Positions 47,901-57,700 of a stretch of DNA of 64,000 nucleotides are shown in pieces; position 1 is the stretch's first letter; each line of letters starts with the position of its first letter. The notes under the pieces were generated by a model. It had not been told where the DNA came from. It made no database searches and saw only the letters and a list, made by a program, of their open reading frames with translations. The stretch lies in the NCBI RefSeq assembly GCF_032854445.1, contig NC_088307.1, positions 25,804,046 through 25,868,045 of the forward strand, written 5' to 3'. The position numbers were made by a program, and so were the translations under genes. This stretch comes from Liolophura sinensis. Lineage: Eukaryota; Mollusca; Polyplacophora; Chitonida; Chitonidae.

Positions 47901-50900
47901 AGCAGTCTATTACAGGGTAATCTTTATTTTTTTATTTGATTTGTTGTTTTACGCCATACTCAAGAATATTGCACTTATATCACAGCGACCAGCATTATGC
48001 TGGGAGGAAACTGGACAAAGCCCAGAGGAAACCCATGACCATCTGCAGGTTGCTGGCAGACCTTCTCACTTACAACTGGAGAGGAAGCCAGCATGAGCTG
48101 GGCTTGAACTCACAGCGATCACATTGGTGAGAGGCTCCTGAGTCATTACACTGGGCTGGCGCGCTAACCATCTGAGCCAAGAGTCACATTGTGCCATTGG
48201 AAAGCATGGAATGAGAAGCCTTTGTCAGTTTCAGACGTTGTAATTGGAATGTTTGATTCTTGCAGGAGAAATGTGGCATGGGCTGAAAAGATTGGGTGTG
48301 GAACCAGAGTAAGTGAAATACCAACAAACATTTTTGCTAACCTTATTAATTTCTAAAATTTTTTTTTTATTAAATCTGAAATTGGACTAATTTCTGAGGT
48401 ATTTGTATGTTTGAATGTTCACAATGGTAAAATTTATTCGTGCAGCCTGTGTGGAATGTGTCTTCAAATTTGGAGATTTTCCATTTATTTTTAAATTTGT
48501 AGAAACGGAGCTTCTGCTTTGCACCTGTCTGAGGGGTGGATGTTTCTGTTTGTTTGTCGGTGTGTGAGCATAATGTTGAGACCTTAGTATTCCAAGAACT
48601 AATCGAGCTCAAAAGTTCAAAAGACCGTTCAAATTGAGATGGGCCGTGGTTCTTTCAACCATACACCTGACTGCAGGGTCACAAATGAAATATCCTTGAG
48701 CTTGTTAAGTGAAGTATAAACCCACAATGAAATAAATAAAAAAATGAATAATTAGCTTAGCCTTTGACTTCCCGCTGTGTACATGAACATGTATGTCTTT
48801 GTGTTCCATCTTGTATTTACACTCTCGTCACATGTATTTGTTTGTACAGGCAATGTCTTGGTGTTCCATCTTGTATTTAGGCTCTGGTCACATGTAATTG
48901 TTTGTACAAGCCATCTTGTATTTATGCTCTGGTCACATTCATTTGTTTGTACAGGCTATGTCTTGGTGCCCCATCTTGTATTTAGGCTGTGGTCACATTC
49001 ATTTGTTTGTACAGGCTATGTCTTGGTGCCCCATCTTGTATTTACCTTCTGGTTACATGCATTTGTTTGTACAGGCTATGTCTTGGTGCCCCATCTTGTA
49101 TTTACCTTCTGGTCAACATGCATTTGTTTGTACAGGCTATGTCTTGGTGCCCCATCTTGTATTTACCTTCTGGTCTCATGCATTTGTTTGTACAGGCTAT
49201 GTCTTGGTGCCCCATCTTGTATTTAGGCTGTGGTCACATTCATTTGTTTGTACAGGCTATGTCTTGGTGCCCCATCTTGTATTTACCTTCTGGTCTCATG
49301 CATTTGTTTGTACAGGCTATGTCTTGGTGCCCCATCTTGTATTTAGGCTGTGGTCACATTCATTTGTTTGTACAGGCTATGTCTTGGTGCCCCATCTTGT
49401 ATTTACCTTCTGGTCTCATGCATTTGTTTGTACAGGCTATGTCTTGGTGTCCCATCTTGTATTTAGGCTGTGGTCACATTCATTTGTTTGTACAGGCTAT
49501 GTCTTGGTGCCCCATCTTGTATTTACCTTCTGGTCTCATGCATTTGTTTGTACAGGCTATGTCTTGGTGCCCCATCTTGTATTTACCTTCTGGTTACATG
49601 CATTTGTTTGTACAGGCTATGTCTTGGTGCCCCATCTTGTATTTACCTTCTGGTTACATGCATTTGTTTGTACAGGCATTGTCTTGTTGCTCCATCTTGT
49701 ATTTACCTTTTGGTTACATGCATTTGTTTGTACAGGCTATGTCTTGTTGCTCCATCTTGTATTTACCTTCTGGTTACATGCATTTGTTTGTACAGGCTAT
49801 GTCTTGGTGCCCCATCTTGTATTTACCTTCTGGTTACATGCATTTGTTTGTACAGGCTATGTCTTGGTGCCCCATCTTGTATTTACCTTCTGGTCAACAT
49901 GCATTTGTTTGTACAGGCTATGTCTTGGTGCCCCATCTTGTATTTACCTTCTGGTCATATTCATTTGTTTGTACGAGCCCCCGTTTTTCTTTTCTCTAGG
50001 GTATCGCACACAGTGTTTGGAGACATTAAGAAACTAGTGACATCCGAATTCGTCAAACAGGGCTACATTGAGTATAACAAGAGACCTAACAGTGACCCGC
50101 CTGTGTATGACTTTAAGTGGGGGTGGCGTGCCCGTGAAGAGACATCCAAGAAACATGTGCTGGACTTCGTCAGCCAGGTAAGCATTTCTGTGATTCATAT
50201 CCTAGACTTAAAGGATACACATCCCAGACTGCAGTGATACGTGCACACATCCCAGACTCCAGTGATTCTAATGATACACATCCCAGACTCTGGCAAAATA
50301 CGCTCCAGACTCCAGTGATACCCATCCAAGACTCCAGCCATACACATCCCAGACTCTTGAGATATAAATATCTGACACACATCCCAGACTCCAGCCATAC
50401 AGACTTTGAAATCTGTACCCTTCCCAGACTCCCGCCATTCTCATCCCAGACTCCAGCCATACATATCCGAGACTCCAGAGTTACACATCTCAAACTCCAG
50501 AGTTACACATCCCAGACTCTGGCGGTACACACCTTAGACACTAGTGAGTACACCAGCAGTACACATCCCAGTAAAGTACATGCTGGTTTCCATCGATACA
50601 ATTCCCAGACTCCAGGAATATCGATCCAAGACATGCAATACACATTGTAATCACCAGCGATACATACCCCAGACTCGCGTGATGCATACCCCAGACTCGC
50701 GTGATGCATACCCCAGACTCACATGATGCATACCCCAGACTCACATGATGTATACCCCAGACTCAAGCAATACAAATGGAAGACCCCAGCAATACACATC
50801 CAAAACTCCAGCAATACATATCCAAAACTCCAATGATACACATGTATGTCCCAGACTCCAGGTGTCTCTGAGAATGACAGTTGTCTTGCTCAGCTATGAT

Positions 50901-51322
50901 GTCCAAGTATATAGCTGAGGCAAGGAATGACCCGGTATTGTGAGCTCTGGAGAAAGCGGAGGCTAGACAGGAAGTAAATCTTACATACATATTTGACTCC
51001 TGCTAATATATGGCAAGTATACAAGAACAGATGCTAGGCTAGTCGGGCCTTACATTTACATGTGAGACTTTTGCTGATTGCTGTACACTTACATATACTC
51101 TTAGTTTACTGATTTAGCAAGTGCACCCAATACATCATATAGAATACAGTTGTTTTTATACATACATGTATTGATATTTTCTTGTAGGTACAAAGTACAC
51201 CTACAGTTACCAAAGGAGTTCATATTGTGTTTTATTCTCAGGTGTACAGCATGGATCCGAAACAGTGGACATCACAATGGCAGGATGTGGTTCAGACAGA
51301 AGGGATAGAGGATGAGGTGTGA
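34722..51322 (+). CDS. NSMCE3: MAGE-family protein, NSMCE3-like (SMC5/6 complex subunit), nine exons
   Basis: Exons: 34722-34763, 36191-36262, 37634-37697, 38244-38323, 40721-40821, 46543-46625, 48266-48308, 50000-50177, 51242-51322. The total is 744 bp, 247 residues plus stop. All introns are GT-AG and all phases join. After a Ser/Gln/Lys-rich N-terminus, the MAGE homology domain runs from about residue 39 to 240: LVKFLLIMDQKKLPIK (first winged helix), FGIELVELED, LIIVILSLIFMNGNVIS, then FGDIKKLVTSEFVKQGYIEY and FKWGWRA (second winged helix). Known family role: NSE3 pairs with the RING protein NSE1 and NSE4, and helps the SMC5/6 complex bind DNA in repair. The start is the only Met in frame before the first donor that gives a family-like N-terminus; an upstream in-frame ATG (34608) exists. 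The introns are unusually repeat-rich. Confidence 0.93.
35440..35530 (+). mobile_element. 5'-truncated SINE, family A, in intron 1
   Basis: GGTTTCCTCCCACCATAATG through AAACACCAATCAAATAA; tail half only. Confidence 0.75.
36191..36262 (+). CDS. NSMCE3: NSMCE3-like exon 2
   Basis: Codons 15-38, Ser/Gln/Ala-rich (SSSQASSSQAASQYSQ). The acceptor follows a T/C-rich tract (CCATTAG); donor GTATGA, phase 0. Low complexity, so it rests on splice sites and phase. Confidence 0.75.
36388..36746 (+). mobile_element. SINE with conserved 3' domain, in intron 2
   Basis: tRNA-like head (CTAATGGTCGGAGCATCC as A-box region, GGGATCAAATCCGGG as B-box region). The 3' domain (ATATGACCGAAAAATTGTTA, then GTTAAACCCAAGCATTC) is shared with 26535 and 31773. 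The middle is partly different from those copies. Confidence 0.8.
37224..37240 (+). repeat. G17 homopolymer in intron 2
   Basis: An unbroken run of 17 G, within a G-rich stretch to about 37270 that could form a G-quadruplex on the transcribed RNA. Confidence 0.85.
37634..37697 (+). CDS. NSMCE3: NSMCE3-like exon 3
   Basis: Codons 39-59 plus one base. Start of the MAGE domain (LVKFLLIMDQKKLPIKK). Acceptor TTGCAG, donor GTAAAT. Confidence 0.93.
38244..38323 (+). CDS. NSMCE3: NSMCE3-like exon 4
   Basis: Codons 60-86, helix segment DINKHVLKELSR...FLLRD. Acceptor TATTCAG, donor GTAAGT, ends in phase 0. Confidence 0.93.
38324..39862 (+). other. Left part of intron 4
   Basis: Holds a (TA)n microsatellite at 38944-38972 and otherwise no recognised feature. 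Confidence 0.6.
39863..40118 (+). mobile_element. Full-length SINE, family A, in intron 4
   Basis: Reference copy for the family in this window. The tRNA-like head is GCTCAGTTGGTCAGTGCGCT (A box) and GAGTTCAAGTCC (B box). The body is GGCTTCCTCCCCGGCCGTAA, CAACCTGCGGATGGTCGTGG, CCACCATAATGCCGGCCGCT and ATAAGTGAAATATTCTTGAG. It ends in an AATAAATAAATAAA tail. About 255 bp. Confidence 0.9.
40721..40821 (+). CDS. NSMCE3: NSMCE3-like exon 5
   Basis: Codons 87-119 plus two bases; the conserved FGIELVELED...YILVNSL block. Acceptor TTGACAG, donor GTAAGA. Confidence 0.95.
41432..41640 (+). repeat. 43-bp minisatellite, ~4.8 copies, in intron 5
   Basis: Unit begins TTTAGTAAAGCAGCCCAGAT and contains ACGGGAACC twice. 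The copies are nearly identical, with small changes in the last two. Confidence 0.93.
41935..46400 (+). repeat. Large 27-bp minisatellite (~165 units) in intron 5
   Basis: Unit of the form TGTGAGTAGTTTGTGCGGCC plus TTAACTC. Because 27 is divisible by three and the unit lacks stops in several frames, long frames of up to 635 codons on the minus strand and 500 on the plus strand run through it. They encode only nine-residue repeats and are not genes. Blocks of variant units recur in the same order (for example about 42170-42720 and 43875-44430), showing higher-order duplication. The array sits between exons 5 and 6 of the MAGE-family gene. Confidence 0.95.
46543..46625 (+). CDS. NSMCE3: NSMCE3-like exon 6
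   Basis: Completes Trp120, then codons 121-147 plus one base; the MAGE core FGLIIVILSLIFMNGNVI. Donor GTGAGA. Confidence 0.95.
46799..46845 (+). repeat. G-rich (GGT)n microsatellite, intron 6
   Basis: GGGGGT units pass into about nine GGT repeats; possible G-quadruplex former. Confidence 0.9.
47410..47560 (+). mobile_element. 5'-truncated SINE, family A, in intron 6
   Basis: Body from GCAACCTGTGGATGGTC to a diverged tail (AACAGCAGTCAAATAAAG). Confidence 0.78.
47927..48185 (-). mobile_element. Full-length SINE, family A, in intron 6
   Basis: Starts with the T-rich tail, carries ACGCCATACTCAAGAATA, and ends with the complete tRNA-like head (GCGCGCTAACCATCTGAGCC as inverse A box). It lies about 80 bp before exon 7. 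Confidence 0.88.
48266..48308 (+). CDS. NSMCE3: NSMCE3-like exon 7
   Basis: Completes Gly148, then EMWHGLKRLGVEP (149-161) plus two bases. Acceptor TTGCAG, donor GTAAGT. Confidence 0.93.
48783..49976 (+). repeat. 60-bp minisatellite (~20 copies) in intron 7
   Basis: Unit contains CATTTGTTTGTACAGGCTAT, GTCTTGGTGCCCCATCTTGT and ATTTACCTTCTGGT. Between about 49140 and 49560 two variants alternate, giving a 120-bp higher-order unit. Long frames through it (up to 379 codons) are repeat artefacts. It ends about 25 bp before exon 8. Confidence 0.96.
50000..50177 (+). CDS. NSMCE3: NSMCE3-like exon 8
   Basis: Completes Glu162, then codons 163-221, the longest exon, with FGDIKKLVTSEFV and DFKWGWRA. 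Acceptor CTCTAG after a strong T/C tract, donor GTAAGC. Confidence 0.96.
50203..50870 (+). repeat. Imperfect 22-24 bp minisatellite in intron 8
   Basis: Units such as CATCCCAGACTCCAGTGATA. The best-ordered part is 22-bp units of GATGCATACCCCAGACTC type at about 50680-50765. It begins about 25 bp after the exon 8 donor. Confidence 0.85.
51242..51322 (+). CDS. NSMCE3: NSMCE3-like exon 9 (last)
   Basis: Codons 222-247 and TGA; acceptor TATTCTCAG. Ends in an acidic tail (EGIEDEV). A possible polyadenylation signal AATAAA lies at 51465-51470. Confidence 0.92.
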   Translation: MYSMDPKQWTSQWQDVVQTEGIEDEV

Positions 51323-51464
51323 AACAAAGAATTCTCCGATCTCCAGTCTCCAGTTAGGGTTTTTTTTTTCACTAAAACTTTGAAGGTGTTTGTTTGGTGC
51401 AGACTCATTCAGATGGTGCTCTAGGTTGCACGCATGTAACAATTCCTGTCGAAGAGGTGGTGAC

Positions 51465-51470
51465 AATAAA
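51465..51470 (+). terminator. Candidate polyadenylation signal of the MAGE-family gene
   Basis: AATAAA 143 bp after the stop codon. No other strong candidate was seen before the SINE at 51520. Confidence 0.45.
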
Positions 51471-51519
51471 GTTTTGTAACATGTTACATGCAGATGTGAA
51501 CATTACAGTGTCTGTACCT

Positions 51520-51628
51520 GTGAAGGTCTTGCAGCAACCTGTGGATGATCGTAGGTTTCCCCCAGGCTCTGCCCGGTTTCCTCCCACCAAATGCAGGCCG
51601 CTGTCGTATAAGTGAAATATTCTTTCAA
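51520..51628 (+). mobile_element. 5'-truncated SINE, family A
   Basis: GTCTTGCAGCAACCTGTGGA through ATAAGTGAAATATTCTTTCA; downstream of the MAGE-family gene. Confidence 0.75.
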
Positions 51629-53160
51629 TGTCAAGATTAACAAGGCGATACTGATTCTGAGGTCCAAGGCATCCTGAGTTCTGAATTGTACAGAGTCCTG
51701 ACGAGGAAATTGTAGGAGGGTTTGTCTAAGACAAGGTTTGACAAAAGTGTGACTGGCAAAAGGGGAAAGAAGCCTTGACAAAATACAGTGTACTATGATT
51801 GCCGTTAGTGTACTGTCTTGTCTATTGATACATGCACGACAAAGGATGTGAAAGGGATTTGAATATCTGGGTGCTGATGGTGACATAAGCTAAACTATAG
51901 CCTTGCATCATCCAAATCTTGCCGGAATTCTGCATGTGAAAACGTCCTCTTTTAAAGTTTATAAGACATCCGAAGTGTAAGGATCATGGAAAGTTGTTGT
52001 TTCGTGGTAATGGATTAGCACATGCCAATCATGTCAGTTTATTAGATTAGCAGGCGGAACTTACAGATTAATAACTCGCTGGTATATCCCACAAGCTGTT
52101 ATTATATTGTGTGTCGGCCAATAGACAAGCAAATCTTCGCAGCCACGGTCATAAAAAAAAAGATGTTTCAGAGATTCTTGGTAATGGCGCTGTGTCCATT
52201 CAAATCACCAATCTACATACTGAAGTTTTGATGGATTTTGCCCATATTGTGGATGATTCCGACAAACTACTGGCTGTGTGAGACTCACAGGACACGGTAC
52301 AAAGGAGCACAACGGAGAAGTGATTTATTTCTAAAATCGATAAAACATTGTTTCTGACCTTGCATGTCCTTCTTAAACAGTACACATGCAGTACTTGTAG
52401 GATCAATACGACGGCCTGTGGGTTCTGGCTGCGACGAACAGCTATGTATCAAGCAGCTCGATTATCCGGTGGGTTGGTCGGTTGGCTGATTGGTAAAATG
52501 TGACGTCCTGTATTTTTTGTAAACACTGTGTGGAATACGAGACAAAGCCCTACCTCGTCTGGGCAATATGGTTATGGATGGTCTCGCACACAGGGCAGTA
52601 AATCTGTCGATACATATTGTATCTCAGATATACTTTGTATCTCCTACAAATATATGTACACTTTATATCTACAAAGTGTATCTAGACAACGAGCTGATTC
52701 ATTGTCATCATATATTGTGACAAAACATTTTTTTATCGTTGAGGTGGTTTGATAAGAGTGACATTTGTATTTTTATATTAGGTGTGTCAAATGTTCATCA
52801 GTTCATCTTTGTTATTAAATACAAGCACTATGTCTAAATTGTTTCTTCATTGTTTTGTAAAATCTATGTGGACTGAATTGTGCAGTGTTGATTAACATGT
52901 GCAATTTCTATTTATCACACGTTTCCTACCTAAACTCAGCTGTTATAATCAATGTACAGTTTCTTGTGCTAATAAAACAGATAAAATTATTAACACATGC
53001 CATTTGTCTTCCAGTTGTCATCTGGTGATCTTCAAAGACAATGTCAAGATGTGATTTAATGAAGATTCATTGTTTCTGTGGTCATTTTCATTTTCGCTGT
53101 CTTTGAAAATATTTTGAAGTAACGTACAAGTAACCCCTTGATAAGGAGGCTTTTGGTGAT
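51629..53160. other. Intergenic between convergent genes, no gene seen
   Basis: Short frames only; no family motif, tRNA box or ordered repeat recognised. Confidence 0.4.
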
Positions 53161-53164
53161 AAAA

Positions 53165-53275
53165 GAATTTATTTATTTGATTGGTGTTTTACGCCGTACT
53201 CAAGAATATTTCACTTAGACGTCAACGGCCAGCATTATGGTGGGAGAAATCAACGGCCATTCACGGGTTGATTGT
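53165..53275 (-). mobile_element. SINE tail fragment, family A
   Basis: ATTTATTTGATTGGTGTTTT, ACGCCGTACTCAAGAATATT and CGGCCAGCATTATGGTGGGA, then it breaks off. Confidence 0.8.
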
Positions 53276-53707
53276 GAAATAAGGACCGCTCACTCAGCAT
53301 TCAGACGAGCACCTGATTGTTTTGTCTTTCTGCCCTCTGGAATGACACTCATGCATGGACAGGTTGAAATTATGAAGGGAAGAATGTAGTTTCGTACATT
53401 TTAGACTTGCTGATAAAGCATTTTGATCATAATCTTGTGATGCCTCTCCGCTTGCTCACCCCGATGATGCCTGCGATGAAATTACATGGGGTTACCTAAG
53501 CGGAAACAGCTGCGTTCTGGGAATATAGAGAAAACTCTGTCGAAATTGACTGAAACTGATAACATGGCGACGAGTTTGATTTTCTCAATGTGTGCTTCTT
53601 TATTGAATTGCGATATTATAAGGACAAATTGTTATGATATTTAAGCTTAATGTACTATATTATTATACTATGTCGATGGGTATATGCATGTACATTTGGG
53701 ATTGTGT

Positions 53708-54013
53708 TGACGATTAACACACTCAAAAAAAAAACTAATCTGTTAATTTTTTTATTTTAAAAAAGTTAGAATTTTAATTCTAGCATCTCAGAGAGTGTTA
53801 TCTCAGTGATGCTAGAATGTATTCTGTTATTGCAGCATATTATTCTGTTAAATGTAGCACGCGTATTCTGTTAATTCAACATAAATATTCTGCTAGACTA
53901 ACAGGATGTTATATTGTTGAATATGAAAATATTGTGTGGTAATAACAGAATAAATTCTAGCATCACTCATACAACAGAGTTTCTGTTAAAATTAAGAGAC
54001 TAATTTATTTAGT
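53708..54013. mobile_element. Foldback/MITE-like palindromic element
   Basis: The ends are inverted: CACTC(A)n...ACTAATCTGTTAATTTT at the left against the complement of AAAATTAAGAGACTAATTTA...TTTAGTG at the right. Nested inside, GATGCTAGAATGTATTCTGT (from about 53810) has its reverse complement, with one mismatch over about 24 bp, at about 53940-53965. TTCAACATA pairs with TATTGTTGAA near the centre. The motif ATTCTGTTA recurs. No target-site duplication was identified with confidence and there is no coding capacity. Confidence 0.6.
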
Positions 54014-54657
54014 GCACAATGGCTCCCCAGAGTTTCTGACTATGTAAAATCCGTTCATACTTTTGAAACACCATGGCCCAAAACTTGCCAGGGCCCTGTG
54101 TCAAGAATATCTTGTATTGGAAAGAAAACTTATGTAATTGATGCAGACCAAGTGAGATGAATTCATATACAGGGAACACTATTTTCAATTGATTCTGGGT
54201 TATTAGACCGGAAGTAGTTAAAACTCATTTATTTTATTCATTTTGCTATATTTTGCAAGGTACTCGTGATATCCAACTGCATGATGGGAGAAAATGAGAG
54301 GAATGACTAAATACTTTCCAGCATACAGTCACCTTAAAGATATTTAAAAAAGATACCATAAGATAAACCGGATTTCAGTGACAGGGATGACAGATGTATA
54401 TAAACAACATCAGTTTGTAGAGATAACTATGCACACAGAATCGAAGGTTGCATTTTAACCAGATTTTAAGATTCAAATGGCAATAGTTTCCTATATGTAT
54501 TTCTATCAAGATATACACAAAGTTGCTTGAATAAGTAAAAGACATACAAGAACTTTTGAATACGTTTGCATGTGAAAGCAGATCTACACGATGGCCTACA
54601 CCAAACAATACTGAAAAGTTTATATTACACGGTCGGTTGCTCTCTCTTTTTTTTTTT
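54014..54657. other. 3' flank of the acyltransferase gene
   Basis: Probably 3' UTR of the minus-strand gene. Possible polyadenylation signals (AATAAA on the minus strand) lie at 54228-54233 and 54233-54238. Confidence 0.4.
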
Positions 54658-54789
54658 TTACTTTTCTGCTCGCTTCCTGTCTCCTCTCAGTAGCACTCTC
54701 TCCAGACCGATCATCGGGGCTTCAAACGCAAGGGAGACAAGAAAAGCTAGTCCGTATGACAAAACGATGTGCCCGAGGAAATAGTAGAT
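54658..54789 (-). CDS. nrf-6-like exon i (last)
   Basis: Acceptor GGTTTCGCAG; IYYFLGHIVLSYGLAFLVSL and AFEAPMIGLERVLL, a final membrane span plus a basic tail (RGDRKRAEK), then TAA. Confidence 0.92.
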   Translation of the reverse strand: MYYFLGHIVLSYGLAFLVSLAFEAPMIGLERVLLRGDRKRAEK

Positions 54790-57700
54790 CTGCGAAACCG
54801 AAAGTGACGATAAGTATGACAGGATATAGTTTCTATGTTGAGTTCGTTCTCAACGATAATAGATTGCACTCAGTACTGTCATTTATAGAGTGGCTCTTTG
54901 GCACTGCTTCGCGACTGTGTCTAATTCCGCTTCACCAGGGGCTAGGGGCTGTAGGCCTATATTTATCGTTGCCAAGATGGATGTATGAAGACTTGCCATC
55001 AGGGTACAACTCCGATACATATTTTGAATAACAAATACTTAAACGAATTAATTAACATGGTACACGATCTGCACAGGCCTACTGATTTCATTCATTCGCC
55101 TGCATTCCTTGAATATTTCCAACATCATTGAAAATTTGATTACTTCTTTTTGCATGAAGCCGTCTTTGACTGTTAGTGTTGAACATTGTTTTGGGAAATA
55201 GCCTTGTGGTTATTGACCTGGAACGTCCACATTAGTATAAGGATGTCTGTTTAGACGCCTATAATCACCTTTAACTTGATTCGAACAAGAACGTTCTTGA
55301 ATGTGAATGGGACTGGTATGTATGGATCCAACACATTCGATGTTCCACTAACCCTTCTCGTAACAACGTTACCTTTAATTCTGTTCCCGGTGAAAGCAAT
55401 TATGACGCCATGACGTCACAGAAGATCGAACATTTATAACCATTGTGTGGAAAATCGGCTTGACCTATTAGCACAATACGGCTTATGGTTGGTCAGTTGC
55501 GTGTTTTTGATTGACAGTTCGAAAAGGTCCATATTTCCATTTGTCCACTCTTGATATCAAGAGGCAGCCTTCATAAAACTTCGACAATCCAGTTGTCAAG
55601 TTTGGGCTTTGTGATGGAAACCTTAGAAAATAGGCTGATATTTAGTGTCATATTACCGTGTTCAGGTCAGAAGCATGAGGTACGACGTCTCTTCCGGTCG
55701 CAAAGTACAGCATGACGAGCGGGTGGATTAGATAGGCGCAGTAGGTGAGCCGACCGAGAGGTTGGAAGGGAGCCCAGGAGAGAAGGCTGTTGATGACGCC
55801 TGGAAGAGATAAACGGAGATAATGTAGATTTTCGGGAGCGAGTGTTCCAAAAGTCGTTTTTCTTTGTGTGTGTGTTTGAGTTTCATTAGGTCCATCATTT
55901 CTGACCAGTATGCGCATAGGCCTACACGAAGTTCCAAGTGTCGTCTTGTCGGGGATAATCTTTTTCAGGAATAGTTAGGTCTATTATAAATTGCAATTAA
56001 CACCATTGCATTTTTTTTCTAATTTTGCTTAAGCCGTGGTGTTATAGGGTGCGTAAGTTCAAGTATTTATGCAGCACATGAACAGTTAAAATAAAACCCT
56101 GACAAGAGGTCGTATTTTATCTGTAATCAGATATCAGCTAGGCCTGTCATACCGTCGTCGCTGCTCGGGTTTTACTCTCTGTGCGGTACGACTTTTAACT
56201 ATAGGCCTGTTCATTTCACTATATTTTTTTTTATTATTGGTATGCCTAATTTCTGTATGAATTTACAAAGGCAAGCCTAGAATGCTTTGATGGATGGGTA
56301 CCTTGAGCATTATTAAACTATATTAAACACACGAAATGAAGCTTGGCATAGCAAATGCATGTAGTGTCACAAGTGCTTAGTTGCCTGATAAATGTGTTAG
56401 GATTTATATACGTCGAGAAACATGTATCCTTTCATCAGTGAGCTGAGGCAAAAGGTATGAAAACAACCTCTACTGTCTTATTTCTACAGAGGCAACTTGC
56501 TCGTTCTGATTGGTGTAGGCTGTTTCTTTCAGATTGAAAAGAGGCCAAGCCACGTGTGATCGTGAATATATGTGGGTGTGAAGAGAGTCTTAATTTACCT
56601 CCGTTTCCTGAAGAGCAGGCAATAACCAGCCAGGCGAGTCCGAGTGCCCACACGGTTCTGGACACTGTATTGTAGAGGGCGCTGACGTCTGATGTCAGCG
56701 GTTCTGTGTTGAAGTGTCCATACAGGCCGTAAAGCACAGCTAAGTTACACGTAAATGTCAAAATCCAGCCAAACACCACAACTTTCTACATGGAAAAGAT
56801 GAAAGAAAAAAAAAACAAAAGATGAAATCATGATGGCGTAGGCTTGGGGCCATAATTAGTCGAACAAAATTTTGTTTTAATTATCAACGCGAAGCTGGGC
56901 ACTGTAAGATCATACATGGTTATCTAGAGTCAAAGTCTAGTGGACATTCACTTGAACTAATGGGGAACGATGTTCATGGCCCATGAGCAAGACGTGCATA
57001 GTGCCTTTTAGATGTTGTCTAAGGGAGTAAGAGCGAGTGGTATGGTCCACAGAATTGTTCCAGTGAGTTATTCTCTCTTGGCCAGCATCCACATAGAGCT
57101 ATGCCCGTTTTCCATTGATAAACTCGGCAGATACGGGAAGAAATTAGCGTTTAAAACACGTTTCAAATCATGACTTATGTCAAAAGAAACTAGATACTCA
57201 TGTAGAGTCCATTATCGACCCCATTGAACGCCGTAACAATGTTACCGAAAGTTGTAACCGTTGCATGATAGCACAACCATATATGGACATACCTTAGTGA
57301 AACTGATCTTGGAGCCAGTCCTGTACAGTATATAACCCACAGTCATTCCCACGAGGTACGGTCCTATACGACAGTATGGCTTTTCGTAGTATAAGTCCTG
57401 GTATAGGTTTGGTTTGCTTTAAAGACCAAAATAATACATATATTTATGGCCACTGAATGTTCATGAGTGATAGTCTGACGTCAGTCAAAATATTTGTAAC
57501 TGACATTAGAACCAATGATGTGATGATAACGCGTAATTCCAGACTGGTGACATCTAATAAATTGCAATATCTGCACTACACCTCTGTTTTGTTGGGTTTT
57601 TTTTTTTTGGCAAAATTGTGCTTAAACCTTGGTGCCAGCTGGTATGTAAGTTGCTAACACTTCTACATATCAATTACATGAACAGTTAGAACAAAGCCCT

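Noticed and set aside
48783-49976. Possible CRISPR-like array
   Set aside because: The whole 60-bp unit is repeated with no unique spacers, and the DNA is eukaryotic.
48898-50037. Frames of 255-379 codons with 20-residue repeats
   Set aside because: Products of the 60-bp minisatellite in three frames; the last part overlaps exon 8 in the wrong frame or by chance.
55648-55917. Exon h read as the terminal exon, ending ...SDLNTVI and TGA
   Set aside because: The frame can stop there, but a donor (GTAATA) joins in phase to exon i, which carries the conserved family C-terminus.
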